A stretch of DNA of 64,000 bases from Pseudaminobacter soli (ex Li et al. 2025). Its GTDB lineage: Bacteria > Pseudomonadota > Alphaproteobacteria > Rhizobiales > Rhizobiaceae. Under the pieces are notes generated by a model. It made no database searches and was not told the origin of the DNA. It saw only the letters and a program-made list of their open reading frames with translations. Shown here piece after piece: positions 1-9,099 of this stretch; position 1 is the stretch's first letter, and every line of letters starts with the position of its first letter. Location of the stretch: positions 512,967 through 576,966 of the forward strand of contig NZ_PXYL01000002.1 in NCBI RefSeq assembly GCF_003012705.1. The letters are read 5' to 3'. A program made the position numbers and the translations under genes.

Positions 1-1119
1 CAGTCGGCAAGCGAGGCACTGCTCGAACAGATGAAGACCGTACCCGGCCTCGCCAACCCGAACTCGACGGCTATGAGCACCAAGCCGGAGCTGATTTTCC
101 GGCCGGATAATGCACGGGCGTCGGAACTCGGCGTCACGCCGACGGAAATCGCAATGACGGTGAAGGTGGCCACGATCGGCGACAACGACTCGAGCTTGCC
201 GAAATTCAATCTTGGCGATCGTCAGATTCCGATCGTAGTGACCTTGCCGGACGAGGCGATAGCCGATCCCACCACGCTTGCCATTCTGCCGTTGATCGGC
301 AGCAAGGGTACGGTGCCGCTTGGATCGGTGGCCGAGATCAGCTTCGATGCCGGACCAAACAGCATCACGCGCGTGGGTCGCAACCGCAGCGCGACCGTCG
401 AAGCGGAGCTTTCGGGGATCACGCTCGGCGAGGCGACCACGGCGATCCGGGCGCTGCCCGTCATGCAGAACCTACCCGCCGGCGTGAACGACCTGGCTCG
501 CGGCGATTCGGCCCGCATGCAGGAGCTTTTCTCCGGCTTTGCCATGGCAATCATCTCCGGCGTGCTCCTGATGTATCTGACGCTGGTGCTGCTGTTCAAA
601 AGCTTCGTCCAGCCGGTCACCATCCTGGTAGCGCTGCCACTCTCCATCGGTGGGGCGCTAGGCTTCCTGCTGCTGACCGGCAAGGCGCTCGGCATTTCGA
701 CTCTCATCGGCCTTCTGATGCTGATGGGCATCGCCGCGAAGAACTCCATCCTGCTGGTCGAGTACGCACTCATCGCCGAAAAGCAGCCCGGCATGAGCCG
801 GCTGGAAGCTCTTCTGGATGCCGCCAGGAAGCGGGCACGGCCGATCGTCATGACCTCGATCGCGATGGGCGCCGGCATGCTGCCGATCGCGCTCGGCATC
901 GGCGCGGATGCGGAGACCCGCATGCCTATGGCGATTGCCGTAATCGGCGGCCTCATCTCCTCGACAGCGCTGAGCCTCGTCTACGTGCCTGTTGTCTACA
1001 CTTTCATGGACGACCTGCAGCGCTTCCTCGGGAGGCATCTGAAAAAGCTGCTGGTCGAGCAAGCGCCAACAGAAAGTTCCGAAGCCGCTCCCGCCGCATT
1101 GGAGGATTTGAACACATGA
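1..1119 (+). CDS. RND family efflux pump permease, C-terminal part
   Basis: C-terminal 372 codons of a resistance-nodulation-division inner-membrane pump. The frame is open at base 1, so the start lies outside the window. The first ~165 codons are periplasmic porter/docking sequence, followed by the second transmembrane bundle starting near FAMAIISGVLLMYL. The segment GIAAKNSILLVEYAL is the conserved stretch of AcrB/MexB-type pumps, and FKSFVQPVTILVALPLS fits the preceding helix. Such pumps use the proton gradient to move drugs or other amphiphiles to a periplasmic adaptor and outer-membrane channel. The protein ends in a short hydrophilic Ala/Glu-rich tail. It is convergent with the lactate permease, 58 bp away. 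Substrate cannot be told. Confidence 0.95.
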   Translation, partial: QSASEALLEQMKTVPGLANPNSTAMSTKPELIFRPDNARASELGVTPTEIAMTVKVATIGDNDSSLPKFNLGDRQIPIVVTLPDEAIADPTTLAILPLIGSKGTVPLGSVAEISFDAGPNSITRVGRNRSATVEAELSGITLGEATTAIRALPVMQNLPAGVNDLARGDSARMQELFSGFAMAIISGVLLMYLTLVLLFKSFVQPVTILVALPLSIGGALGFLLLTGKALGISTLIGLLMLMGIAAKNSILLVEYALIAEKQPGMSRLEALLDAARKRARPIVMTSIAMGAGMLPIALGIGADAETRMPMAIAVIGGLISSTALSLVYVPVVYTFMDDLQRFLGRHLKKLLVEQAPTESSEAAPAALEDLNT

Positions 1120-1177
1120 CGCAATGGCGGGCCGATTGCGGCTGCAACCTGCCAATGTGCCGGAAACGAAAACAACC

Positions 1178-2782
1178 TCAGATCTTTGCGATGCCAGGGA
1201 AGAAAAGATAGCAGGCGACACTGATCACGATGAGATAGGCAAGCATCACCAGGCACCAGAAGAAATTGTGCCGGATGACTTCACCTTCGTGGCGCACGAA
1301 ACGTGTGGTCGAAACGCCGACGCTGGCTGTCTGTGGCGCGATGGGTTTTCCAATCTCTGCGCCGACTGAATTGACCGTCGGCAGCAGCAGCGGCGGGAAA
1401 CCGAGGAGTTGCCCGACCAGAGCTTGGAATTTGCCGAACATGGCGTTGGTGGAGGTATTGCTGCCAGACAGGGCGACGCCGATGAATCCGAGAATTGGAG
1501 CGACGATTATAAAGGCAGTACCGAGTGACGAAAAAGCCTTCGCCAGCGACGCTGCCATACCGGAGAAGTTGTAGACATAGGCCAGCCCGAATATGAACAC
1601 CCCGACTAGGCAGGCTCCCCACATCTGCGACCAGGTCTTGTTCCAGATTTCGGCAAGTTGCCCGCGGCTCACACGCAACAGCAGCGCGACGATGATCCAC
1701 GATGCGAGGATCGCCGAACCGCCGACAAACGGTGTCCAGTTGAAGACCGCGGCGTTCTTCGCTCCCTCCACGATCGAGGATGCTGCAGCTACCTGCATAT
1801 GCAGCACCACTATGCTGGGCAGCTTGGACCACGGTCCCGTCCAGGCGACGACGACGATGATCAGAACCGCGATCGGCATCCAGGCCTGGAAGATGTCACT
1901 GGTGGAAAGGCCATGATCGGCTGCCGTCGGGGGCCCCGTCAGCGGCTTGCCGCCATAACCTCGCATCTGCTTGGGCTGCCAGACTTTTAGCAGGACGAGC
2001 AGGCATACAAAGCACACGATGGAGCCCGCGATATCGGGCAGATAGGGACCGAGAAAGACGCCGACCGGCAATTGGCCGGCAATGTATGCGAGCGACCCGA
2101 CAACGGCGATTGGCCATGCCTCCCACATGCCTTCCTTGCCCGAAACCAGATAGAGCAGGATCCACGGCGGCAACAACGCCAGGATCGCAACGATCTTGCT
2201 GACCGACCCCGACAGCGCAAGCAACGGATACCCTGTGACAGCCGCGAGCGCGATGATGGGTGCACCGAGCGCGCCGAAGGACACCGGTGCGTTGTTGGCG
2301 ATCGCGGCCACCCGGACGGCATCGAGATCCGGAATATCGAGGGCGATCAGAATCGGGGCGACGAATGCCCATGGATAACCAAAGCCGACGAGGCCTTCCA
2401 GGAGCGCACCGAACGCCCAGGCAAACAGGATGGTTTGAACCCGGACATCCTGTGTTCCCTGTGCGATCAGCCAACGTCTCAGCTTGTCGAATGTGCCGGT
2501 GATGACCAGCGTGTTGAAAAGCATCACGCCCCAGAACGTGATCCAGTCGACATTCCATACGCCTGTGGCAGAGCCGTAGAGATAGGCAAGGATGCCGTCG
2601 CCGAGCGGCATGCGCCAGACCCAAAGCCCAAGCGCAAACGTAATGATTGAGCCGACAAGTGTCGCCACCCACGCCGACCAGCGAAGCGCGGCCAGCATGA
2701 ACAACAATGCCGCGACCGGAAGCAGGGCTACGAGCCATGTGATGAACAAATTGCCGGTGGGATTGAGAATCTGGCTGAACAT
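1178..2782 (-). CDS. lldP: L-lactate permease family transporter (LctP/LldP)
   Basis: 534 aa polytopic membrane protein of the LctP family, close to the usual family length of about 550 aa. Hydrophobic helices run throughout. Family-typical stretches are GFGYPWAFVAPILIALDIP, ANNAPVSFGALGAPI and LSGSNTSTNAMFGKFQ, the last two being the most conserved parts of lactate/glycolate permeases. It would import L- or D-lactate or glycolate with protons. The start is the ATG at 2782; no strong ribosome site is visible. The upstream Lrp-type gene and the E1-like enzyme beyond it suggest a link to pyruvate or 2-oxoacid use, but lactate dehydrogenase genes are not next to it. Family is certain, substrate is inference. 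Confidence 0.92.
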   Translation of the reverse strand: MFSQILNPTGNLFITWLVALLPVAALLFMLAALRWSAWVATLVGSIITFALGLWVWRMPLGDGILAYLYGSATGVWNVDWITFWGVMLFNTLVITGTFDKLRRWLIAQGTQDVRVQTILFAWAFGALLEGLVGFGYPWAFVAPILIALDIPDLDAVRVAAIANNAPVSFGALGAPIIALAAVTGYPLLALSGSVSKIVAILALLPPWILLYLVSGKEGMWEAWPIAVVGSLAYIAGQLPVGVFLGPYLPDIAGSIVCFVCLLVLLKVWQPKQMRGYGGKPLTGPPTAADHGLSTSDIFQAWMPIAVLIIVVVAWTGPWSKLPSIVVLHMQVAAASSIVEGAKNAAVFNWTPFVGGSAILASWIIVALLLRVSRGQLAEIWNKTWSQMWGACLVGVFIFGLAYVYNFSGMAASLAKAFSSLGTAFIIVAPILGFIGVALSGSNTSTNAMFGKFQALVGQLLGFPPLLLPTVNSVGAEIGKPIAPQTASVGVSTTRFVRHEGEVIRHNFFWCLVMLAYLIVISVACYLFFPGIAKI

Positions 2783-3019
2783 TTGAAAGACCGCCCATCA
2801 GAAAGTTGGCGCAGACGTTTCGTGTTCACTTCAAGGCAAATAGCGCCAAGGGCCGAATATCCGGCAGGCATGTAAGGTTACCAGATTTTGGCTGCAACGT
2901 TAAGGCGAACCGCGTTCACCGTGCGGCCCGGCTGACACGTTGCATGAGGCTCTTTTGTCGGACCGGCGGGGAGGGCCAGTTGCCCAATCTCTCCACGGCC
3001 TGGCGCCTACACGTCGCCA

Positions 3020-3484
3020 TTATGGCAACGGAAGCACTTCGGATCGCTTGGTCTGACCGAGAGCAAAACTGGTTTCGATTGATGCGACGCCCTCGAGCCG
3101 GGTGAGCTTGGTTTTGAGAAAGGCTTCGTAGGCAGCAAGATCGGCCACCACGACGCGCATCAGATAGTCATATTGCCCTGTCATCAGGTAGCAATCCACG
3201 ACCTCCGGCCATTTCGAGACGGTCTGCGCAAAGCGATCAAGATATTCTTCCCTTTGCCGCTCCAGCTTGATTGATGCAAAGGCGCTGACCGGCAAACCGA
3301 TCTTGGCTTGGTCGATGACGGCGGCGTAGCCCTTTATGATGCCTTCGTCTTCCATCATCCGCAGACGTCTGGCGCAGGGAGTAGGGGAGAGCCCCACTTT
3401 GTCTGCAAGTTCCTGCAGCGTGATGCGCCCGTCGCTTTGAAGCACGGCGATGATCTTGCTGTCGATACGATCCAGCTTGCTCAT
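3020..3484 (-). CDS. Lrp/AsnC family transcriptional regulator
   Basis: 154 aa, standard Lrp size. An N-terminal helix-turn-helix (LDRIDSKIIAVLQSDGRITL, then LADKVGLSPTPCARRLRMME) is followed by a RAM ligand-binding/oligomerisation domain (KWPEVVDCYLMTGQYDYLMR). The ATG at 3484 (MSKLDRID) is chosen because Lrp proteins start there; an in-frame ATG six codons upstream would add an atypical MRRIPP. The gene is divergent from the E1-like enzyme, the usual layout when an Lrp-type activator controls an amino- or oxo-acid enzyme. The arrangement recalls mdeR beside mdeB of Pseudomonas putida (regulator next to a 2-oxobutyrate dehydrogenase E1), which is an inference. The effector is probably an amino acid or oxo acid. 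Confidence 0.93.
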   Translation of the reverse strand: MSKLDRIDSKIIAVLQSDGRITLQELADKVGLSPTPCARRLRMMEDEGIIKGYAAVIDQAKIGLPVSAFASIKLERQREEYLDRFAQTVSKWPEVVDCYLMTGQYDYLMRVVVADLAAYEAFLKTKLTRLEGVASIETSFALGQTKRSEVLPLP

Positions 3485-3613
3485 TGGCGGAATCCTCCTC
3501 AAACTCGGCCACTGATAGCTGAATACATTAAAATTGGCTCAAACCACCCCTGCTTTTGGCAGATTCCTCTATTGGCGCCCCACTAAGGTTCCACCAAACG
3601 AAGAGGGGATTCC
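3485..3613. promoter_or_regulatory. Divergent promoter region, Lrp regulator / E1-like gene
   Basis: The 129-bp gap separates two genes read outward, so both promoters and any Lrp operator must lie here. It contains an AT-rich patch around 3520-3540. AGAGGGG at about 3602-3608 is the likely ribosome site for the GTG start of the E1-like gene. No clear operator palindrome could be picked out by eye. Confidence 0.45.
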
Positions 3614-6001
3614 GTGGAAGACAAGATTGCTTTTCTGGCCGAGCTCGAAAAGAAGGTGCTGTGGCTGTCGAGCTGGATGATCCATCACGCCAACCATGTT
3701 CGGCCCAATGATGATGGATTGAAGGTCGGAGGGCACCAGGCCTCCTCCGCTTCGCTGTCGACGATCATGACGGCCCTTTACTTCTCCGTCCTCGAACCAG
3801 AGGACCGGGTTGCGGTGAAGCCGCATGCCAGCCCGGTATTCCATGCAATCCAGTACCTCTTGGGCAACCAGACCCTAGGCAAGCTCAAAAACTTCCGCGC
3901 CTTTGGTGGCGCGCAGTCCTATCCCTCGCGCACCAAGGATACGGATGATGTCGACTTTTCCACCGGCTCGGTCGGATTGGGCGCGGCGCAAACGGTGTTT
4001 GCATCACTGGTGCAGGACTATCTGAAGGCCAAGGATTGGTTCGCCGATAGGCGGGAAGGGCGCATGATCGCCCTGCTGGGCGATGCCGAGATGGACGAGG
4101 GCAACATCTTCGAAGCTTTGCTCGAGGGCTGGAAGCACGGTCTGCGCAATACCTGGTGGATCGTCGACTACAATCGCCAAAGCTTGGACGCCGTGGTGCG
4201 GGAAGGGCTCTGGGAGAGGTTCGAAGCGATATTCAGGAATTTCGGTTGGGAAGTTCAGATCCTGAAATATGGCTCGCTGCAGCGGGCTGCTTTTGCCGAG
4301 CCAGGAGGAGATGCACTCAAGCATTGGATCGACCAATGCCCCAATCAGCTTTATTCGGCGCTGACCTTCCAGGGAGGTGCGGCTTGGCGAAAGAGGCTGC
4401 TGGATGATCTCGGCGACCAAGGTCAGGTTTCCGCATTGATCGACCGCCGAAGCGACGCTGAGCTACAGGCACTGATGACCAATCTCGCCGGCCATGATCT
4501 GCCGGTCCTTCTCGAGGCGTTCGAAGCGTCCACATCTCATGATCGGCCCGTTTGCTTCATCACCTATACAATCAAGGGATACGGTCTGCCGCTAGCCGGG
4601 CACAAGGACAACCACGCTGGGCTCATGACGCCAGCGCAGGTGGGCGTACTGCGCGAAAAGATGTCCATCAGGGAAGGCCACGAATGGGAGCCCTTCGAGG
4701 GGCTCGCCAGCGAGAGCGACACCCTGGAGGCGTTCCTCCGACAGGTTCCGTTCCAACAAATGGGAAGGCGCCGCTATTCTGCTCCTCGGATCGAGGTCCC
4801 CGATCGGCTTGAGACGCAGATTGCGCCGTCGATGTCCACGCAGCAGGGCTTTGGTCTGCTGATGAACGAAATTGCAAAGCAGAGTTCGCCATTCGCCGAG
4901 CGGGTCGTGACGACGTCCCCCGACGTCACGGTATCGACCAATCTTGGCGCCTGGGTAAACCGCCGCGGACTGTTCGCACGCGAGGAATTGGTCGATCTGT
5001 TTCGCAAGGAGCGCATCCCGTCGACCTTTGCGTGGGATTTTTCGCCCAAGGGGCAGCACCTTGAGCTTGGGATCGCAGAGATGAACCTGTTCTTGATGCT
5101 GTCGGCACTCGGGCTTTCCCACTCGCTGTATGGCGAACGGCTTTTGCCCGTCGGAACTCTCTACGATCCCTTTATCGAGAGAGGCCTAGATGCATTGAAC
5201 TATGCCTGTTATCAGGACGCCCGGTTCATCGTCGCCGCCACACCGTCGGGTGTCACACTTGCGCCGGAAGGCGGTGCACATCAATCGATTGCAACACCCC
5301 TCATCGGCATGGCCCAAGATGGACTTGCCTCGTTCGAACCTGCATTCGTCGATGAGCTCGCGATCATTATGAGATTTGCGTTTGATTATATTCAGCGCGG
5401 TGGCAGCAATGAGCCTGACCGCGGAAACTGGCTGCGGGATGCTAGCGGGGGCTCGGTCTATCTGCGGCTATCGACCCGCACGATCGACCAGCCCAATCGA
5501 CAGATCGACGCCGGTATGGCTGCCGACATCGTTAATGGCGGCTATTGGCTGCGTAAGCCGGGTCCGAATGCAGAGCTCGTAGTCGCTTACACCGGGGTAC
5601 TTGCGCCCGAGGCTTTGGAAGCGGTCGGGCTGATGGCAGAAGACCGCCGTGACATCGGCTTGCTGGCGGTGACGTCGGCAGACAGGTTGAACGCTGGCTG
5701 GACTGCCGCTCACCTTGGCAAGGAGCAGGGAATGGCCAATGCCCAGAGCCATGTTGAAAGGCTATTGTCGATCATGCCCAGGGATTGCGGTTTGGTAACT
5801 GTGGCCGACGGCCACCCCGCTACACTCGCTTGGCTGGGATCGGTGCATGGACATCGCACGCGTTCGCTCGGTGTTGAGCATTTTGGCCAAACCGGCACAA
5901 TTGCCGAGCTTTATCGTCAGTATGGGATAGATGCGCAGGGCATCATGAAGGCGGCTCAAACGCTCATTCCGGGCAAGCCCATCAGGCATCTGCGCCATTA
6001 G
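3614..6001 (+). CDS. Pyruvate dehydrogenase E1 (AceE)-like / 2-oxobutyrate dehydrogenase E1-like transketolase-fold enzyme
   Basis: 795 aa with a GTG start and AGAGGGG 5 bp ahead. It is a thiamine-diphosphate enzyme related to homodimeric AceE but shorter (AceE is near 890 aa). The TPP motif is visible as GDAEMDEGN (from residue 156) leading to DYN (185-187). KPHASPVFHAIQYLLG supplies the conserved histidine (H71), and GIAEMNLFLML belongs to the pyrimidine domain. The third, transketolase C-terminal domain follows from about residue 640. It would decarboxylate a 2-oxo acid and pass the acyl group to a lipoyl E2. No E2 or E3 is adjacent, so it must borrow them. Divergent Lrp-type control favours an amino-acid-derived oxo acid such as 2-oxobutyrate (MdeB-like), but pyruvate is possible. 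Confidence 0.88.
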   Translation: MEDKIAFLAELEKKVLWLSSWMIHHANHVRPNDDGLKVGGHQASSASLSTIMTALYFSVLEPEDRVAVKPHASPVFHAIQYLLGNQTLGKLKNFRAFGGAQSYPSRTKDTDDVDFSTGSVGLGAAQTVFASLVQDYLKAKDWFADRREGRMIALLGDAEMDEGNIFEALLEGWKHGLRNTWWIVDYNRQSLDAVVREGLWERFEAIFRNFGWEVQILKYGSLQRAAFAEPGGDALKHWIDQCPNQLYSALTFQGGAAWRKRLLDDLGDQGQVSALIDRRSDAELQALMTNLAGHDLPVLLEAFEASTSHDRPVCFITYTIKGYGLPLAGHKDNHAGLMTPAQVGVLREKMSIREGHEWEPFEGLASESDTLEAFLRQVPFQQMGRRRYSAPRIEVPDRLETQIAPSMSTQQGFGLLMNEIAKQSSPFAERVVTTSPDVTVSTNLGAWVNRRGLFAREELVDLFRKERIPSTFAWDFSPKGQHLELGIAEMNLFLMLSALGLSHSLYGERLLPVGTLYDPFIERGLDALNYACYQDARFIVAATPSGVTLAPEGGAHQSIATPLIGMAQDGLASFEPAFVDELAIIMRFAFDYIQRGGSNEPDRGNWLRDASGGSVYLRLSTRTIDQPNRQIDAGMAADIVNGGYWLRKPGPNAELVVAYTGVLAPEALEAVGLMAEDRRDIGLLAVTSADRLNAGWTAAHLGKEQGMANAQSHVERLLSIMPRDCGLVTVADGHPATLAWLGSVHGHRTRSLGVEHFGQTGTIAELYRQYGIDAQGIMKAAQTLIPGKPIRHLRH

Positions 6002-6056
6002 CGACATTGATTGCCAAAGGTCATCCGGCGGTCCGAGCGCCGAGCCGGCTCGGGCC

Positions 6057-6689
6057 CTATCCGGGGCGGCGGATGGCGCGCACCTTTCCGCTGCCGCCGC
6101 CCCCACAGAAGAACCGATCGTTGCCGTTGGACTCGAGCCCCGACACCATCGTTCCGGGCGGCATTTCGAGTCTTTCGAGGACCTTTCCGGTTTTGGGATC
6201 GACATGTCGCAGTTCGCTCTCGTCGCCTTCCCAGGTGGCGTGCCATAGCTCGCCATCGATCCAGGTCACGCCGGTGACGAAGCGGTTGGACTCGATGGTG
6301 CGGAGGATCGTGCCATTTTCGGGATCGATCTGATGGATTTTCCGGTCCCGATATTGCCCAACCCAGAGCGATCCCTCGGCCCAAGCGAGGCCTGAGTCTC
6401 CTCCGCCACCAGGCGCGGGGATCGTGGCGAGCACCTGGCTCGTCTTCGGATCGACTTTCTGGATGCGATTCTCTGCGATCTGATAAAGATGTCGACCGTC
6501 GAACGCGGTCCCTGCATGCGCGGGGACATCGATCGAGCGCAGAACCTGCCCGTCAGCCGGATCGACGGCGTTCAGCCGCTCTCCCGACGCGAACCAGATG
6601 TGCTGACCGTCGAACGTGACGCCGTGCACTGCCTCGACGCCCGGAAAGGGTCCGTATTCCTTGATGATTTCGGCTGATGATCGTTTCAT
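6057..6689 (-). CDS. Cytoplasmic beta-propeller protein, glutamine-cyclotransferase/YncE-like repeats
   Basis: 210 aa without signal peptide. It consists of about five repeating blade units of the type 'xxVDPxTGxVLxxI' (LNAVDPADGQVLRSIDVP, IQKVDPKTSQVLATIPAP, IHQIDPENGTILRTIES, LRHVDPKTGKVLERLEMP). These are typical of Vgb/YncE and plant-type glutaminyl cyclotransferase propellers. It is shorter than those enzymes and no active-site assignment is possible. The gene starts 9 bp after the end of the upstream TPR/winged-helix regulator on the same strand, so the two form a probable operon. It may act as a binding or sensory partner of that regulator, which is inference. The sequence supports the fold, not a reaction. 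Confidence 0.75.
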   Translation of the reverse strand: MKRSSAEIIKEYGPFPGVEAVHGVTFDGQHIWFASGERLNAVDPADGQVLRSIDVPAHAGTAFDGRHLYQIAENRIQKVDPKTSQVLATIPAPGGGGDSGLAWAEGSLWVGQYRDRKIHQIDPENGTILRTIESNRFVTGVTWIDGELWHATWEGDESELRHVDPKTGKVLERLEMPPGTMVSGLESNGNDRFFCGGGGSGKVRAIRRPG

Positions 6690-6698
6690 TCGCTTATC

Positions 6699-7919
6699 CT
6701 AGCCATTGGGCAGCGGAGCGGGGAGTAACAAAGACGTCGGAAATCCTGGCACGGACGGAGCGATCCATCGATGCGACCGCCCCTGGCCGAATGACTGCAC
6801 TTTGCCTTCCGCGGCGAGTTGTTCAAGCGCTCGTTGCACGGTGCGTGGGCTGGCATCGAGTGCGATCGCCAGGGCCGAACTCGACCAGGACTCGCCATCG
6901 GCCAGCAAGGCGAGCACGACCGAATGCTGATTTTCGACGGGCGGCGCCAACACCACTATCTCGTTCGCACGGCGCGGCTTGAGCAGAAAACCTGTTTTCG
7001 TCGCGCTCACCTCCACCAACTCCCGAAGCACCGCACGAAGCCGTCCCATTTCTACCCGCAGCCGCGCGCGATGCGATTCATCGGCGTCCTTGCCGTGGAA
7101 GGCGCGTTCAATAAGCATATGTCTCGACGCGTCCCCCGGCCAGGCTTCTCCCAGCGTGCGGGCTAGCGCGAAGAGGATTGGGCGCGTCGCGAGCGAGACC
7201 ACGCCTCTGCCATCCCGCACGACATTGCGACACCCATCCACCATAAGCGCTCCCGAAGATAAGAGCGCTTCCACCTCATCGAGCAGGAGCAGGCGTTCCT
7301 CGCCACGAGCGATAAGACGCGCCGCGGGCGTGTTCAGCGCGACCGATGCGTTCTCGACCTCCGCGTTCAGCGCGGGGATGTCCGCCTCTTGCGCCGCCAG
7401 CCTTGCTCGAATGAGTGCGGCATGGGCCGTCTTTGTCTGCAGGCGCCGGATCGAGATCCCCACGACCGCGAGCTCATAGGTCGCTCTCAGCGCAGGTGGG
7501 AGCAGCATTGGATCTTGCTCTGCAAGGGTACGCTCGGCCTGGTCGAGGTGACCGATCAGGAGCAGGCGACGGGCTTTCAGGTTGCGCGCATGCGCGGCGT
7601 TCAGGCGGTCGCCGTAGGCGTCGAGCGCCGCCTGGGCTGCGTCGAGCGCCTTCGCGGACCAACCGAGATCGCGAGACACGAGGGCGATCTCGGCCTCCGC
7701 GACGACGCACCGCGCGCGGGCCACTGCCTCTTTCGGGCCAAACGCGCGGGCAGCGCTCTTGAGGAGCGCCTTTGCTCGGACGAGATCACCGAGCTGCGCC
7801 ATTGCTATGCCTCGGAGCGCGAGGGCAGGGGCGTCTTCGCGCAGGGCGACCCGGTTCAATGCGCCAAAGGGGTCGCCGTTAGCGAGCGCACGAGCGGCGG
7901 CGGTGATCAGCGAGTCCAT
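6699..7919 (-). CDS. TPR-type repeat protein with C-terminal winged-helix domains, putative regulator
   Basis: 406 aa. Residues 1-210 are Ala/Leu-rich helical hairpins of TPR type (LRGIAMAQLGDLVRAKALL, ALDAAQAALDAYGDRLNAAH). Residues ~235-325 resemble an OmpR-like wing with a linker (RARLRVEMGRLRAVLRELVE). Residues ~330-390 form a second winged helix (ALLADGESWSSSALAIALDA, SPRTVQRALEQLAAEGKVQS). DNA binding at the C-terminus behind a TPR block is the reverse of the usual SARP/AfsR order. It starts at the ATG at 7919, is divergent from the DUF899 gene with an 88-bp gap, and is followed 9 bp on by the propeller gene. It probably regulates itself and the divergent operon; the inducer is unknown. 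Confidence 0.75.
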   Translation of the reverse strand: MDSLITAAARALANGDPFGALNRVALREDAPALALRGIAMAQLGDLVRAKALLKSAARAFGPKEAVARARCVVAEAEIALVSRDLGWSAKALDAAQAALDAYGDRLNAAHARNLKARRLLLIGHLDQAERTLAEQDPMLLPPALRATYELAVVGISIRRLQTKTAHAALIRARLAAQEADIPALNAEVENASVALNTPAARLIARGEERLLLLDEVEALLSSGALMVDGCRNVVRDGRGVVSLATRPILFALARTLGEAWPGDASRHMLIERAFHGKDADESHRARLRVEMGRLRAVLRELVEVSATKTGFLLKPRRANEIVVLAPPVENQHSVVLALLADGESWSSSALAIALDASPRTVQRALEQLAAEGKVQSFGQGRSHRWIAPSVPGFPTSLLLPAPLPNG

Positions 7920-8007
7920 TCGAATCCCGTCACAATTGTAACTCTCACCGTTCGACTTCCGGTGCCAAAACTATCCTACGACCAACAATTAGGAGGTTTC
8001 AAAAGCC

Positions 8008-8802
8008 ATGACCACATCAGTCAGGAACGGACAAAAGGGCAGACAGCCCGTCATGCACACACCGCCAGTCGTGTCGCCGCAAGCATGGGAGGCAGCCCGC
8101 CAGCAACTGCTCGTAAAGGAAAAGGCCCAGAGCCACGCCCGTGACGCCCTGGCAGCCGAGCGCCGGCGCATGCCTTGGATGGCCGTGGAAAAGGCGTATG
8201 CGTTCGTGGGCCCTCAAGGCAACGTCAGTCTCCTCGACCTGTTCGAGGGCCGGCGCCAGTTGATCGTCTACCGCGCTTTCTATGAGCCGGGCGTGTACGG
8301 CTGGCCAGATCATGCCTGCCGGGGCTGTTCCATGGTGGCCGACCAGGTCGCCCACGTCGCCCACCTCAACGCCCGCGACACCACGCTTGTCTTCATCTCG
8401 CGTGCACCTCAGGCCGACATCGCGCGACTGAAGGCGCGAATGGGTTGGAAGATGCCTTGGTACACCATCACTGACAGCTTCGACGGCGACTTCGGCGTGG
8501 ACGAGTGGCACGGCACGAACGTGTTCTACCGCGACGGCGACCGACTGTTTCGCACCTACTTCGTCAACAATCGCGGCGATGAGCAGATGGGGAACACCTG
8601 GAACTACCTCGACATCACGCCACTCGGCCGGCAGGAGGTCTGGGAAGACTCGCCCGACGGCTATCCCCAGACCCCGACCTACAAGTGGTGGAACTGGCAC
8701 GACAGCTACGTGGCAGACGCAGAGCCCGACAAGAAGTGGGTCGAGGTGTCGGATGTCGGCGAGGCGGCGTTCCGCGACCAGCAGGGGAGCGCAAAGCCAT
8801 GA
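8008..8802 (+). CDS. DUF899 family thioredoxin-fold protein
   Basis: 264 aa matching the DUF899 family in length and sequence. The core from about residue 65 (YAFVGPQGNVSLLDLFEGRR, QLIVYRAFYEPG) is a thioredoxin-like fold. The cysteine pair DHACRGCSMVADQV sits where the family has it, and the C-terminus has the typical WNYLDITPLGR and KWWNWHDSY. A strong AGGAGG at 7991 precedes the ATG at 8008. Members are soluble proteins of unproven activity often placed near stress regulators. The stop overlaps the start of the next small gene (ATGA), so the two are translationally coupled. Likely controlled by the divergent TPR/winged-helix protein. Confidence 0.9.
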   Translation: MTTSVRNGQKGRQPVMHTPPVVSPQAWEAARQQLLVKEKAQSHARDALAAERRRMPWMAVEKAYAFVGPQGNVSLLDLFEGRRQLIVYRAFYEPGVYGWPDHACRGCSMVADQVAHVAHLNARDTTLVFISRAPQADIARLKARMGWKMPWYTITDSFDGDFGVDEWHGTNVFYRDGDRLFRTYFVNNRGDEQMGNTWNYLDITPLGRQEVWEDSPDGYPQTPTYKWWNWHDSYVADAEPDKKWVEVSDVGEAAFRDQQGSAKP

Positions 8803-9080
8803 ACCATGCCGGTTGCGGCGAGTCAGACGAGCGAGCGCACAATCGGGATGCTGGCGTGCTCAAGGCGACTGACTGGCTGGGCCTGGCGGCATCGCCTACC
8901 TTCGCCATCATGGCGCTGCTGACCAGTGTTTTCGGCAGTGGCCAGGCGGAGATGCTCTGCTCGGGCATGCAATGGTCGCCGCTGAGCGGGATGGCCACGA
9001 TGTATGTGCTGATGAGCGCCTTCCATTCGGCGCCGTGGCTGAAGCTGGCCTCCCGCCTGGGAAGCCAGTCCAAGTTCTGA
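8799..9080 (+). CDS. Small two-helix membrane protein, hypothetical
   Basis: 93 aa starting at the ATG that overlaps the DUF899 stop by four bases; a longer in-frame start inside that gene is not needed. The N-terminal 28 residues are polar (MNHAGCGESDERAHNRD). They are followed by two probable transmembrane helices (LGLAASPTFAIMALLTSVFG and MATMYVLMSAFHSAPWLKLA) and a short basic tail. No family is recognised. Coupling to the DUF899 gene suggests the two proteins work together, perhaps at the membrane. It is convergent with the AraC gene only 19 bp downstream. Confidence 0.75.
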   Translation: MNHAGCGESDERAHNRDAGVLKATDWLGLAASPTFAIMALLTSVFGSGQAEMLCSGMQWSPLSGMATMYVLMSAFHSAPWLKLASRLGSQSKF

Positions 9081-9099
9081 CATCGGTAGCGGCGAGGGT

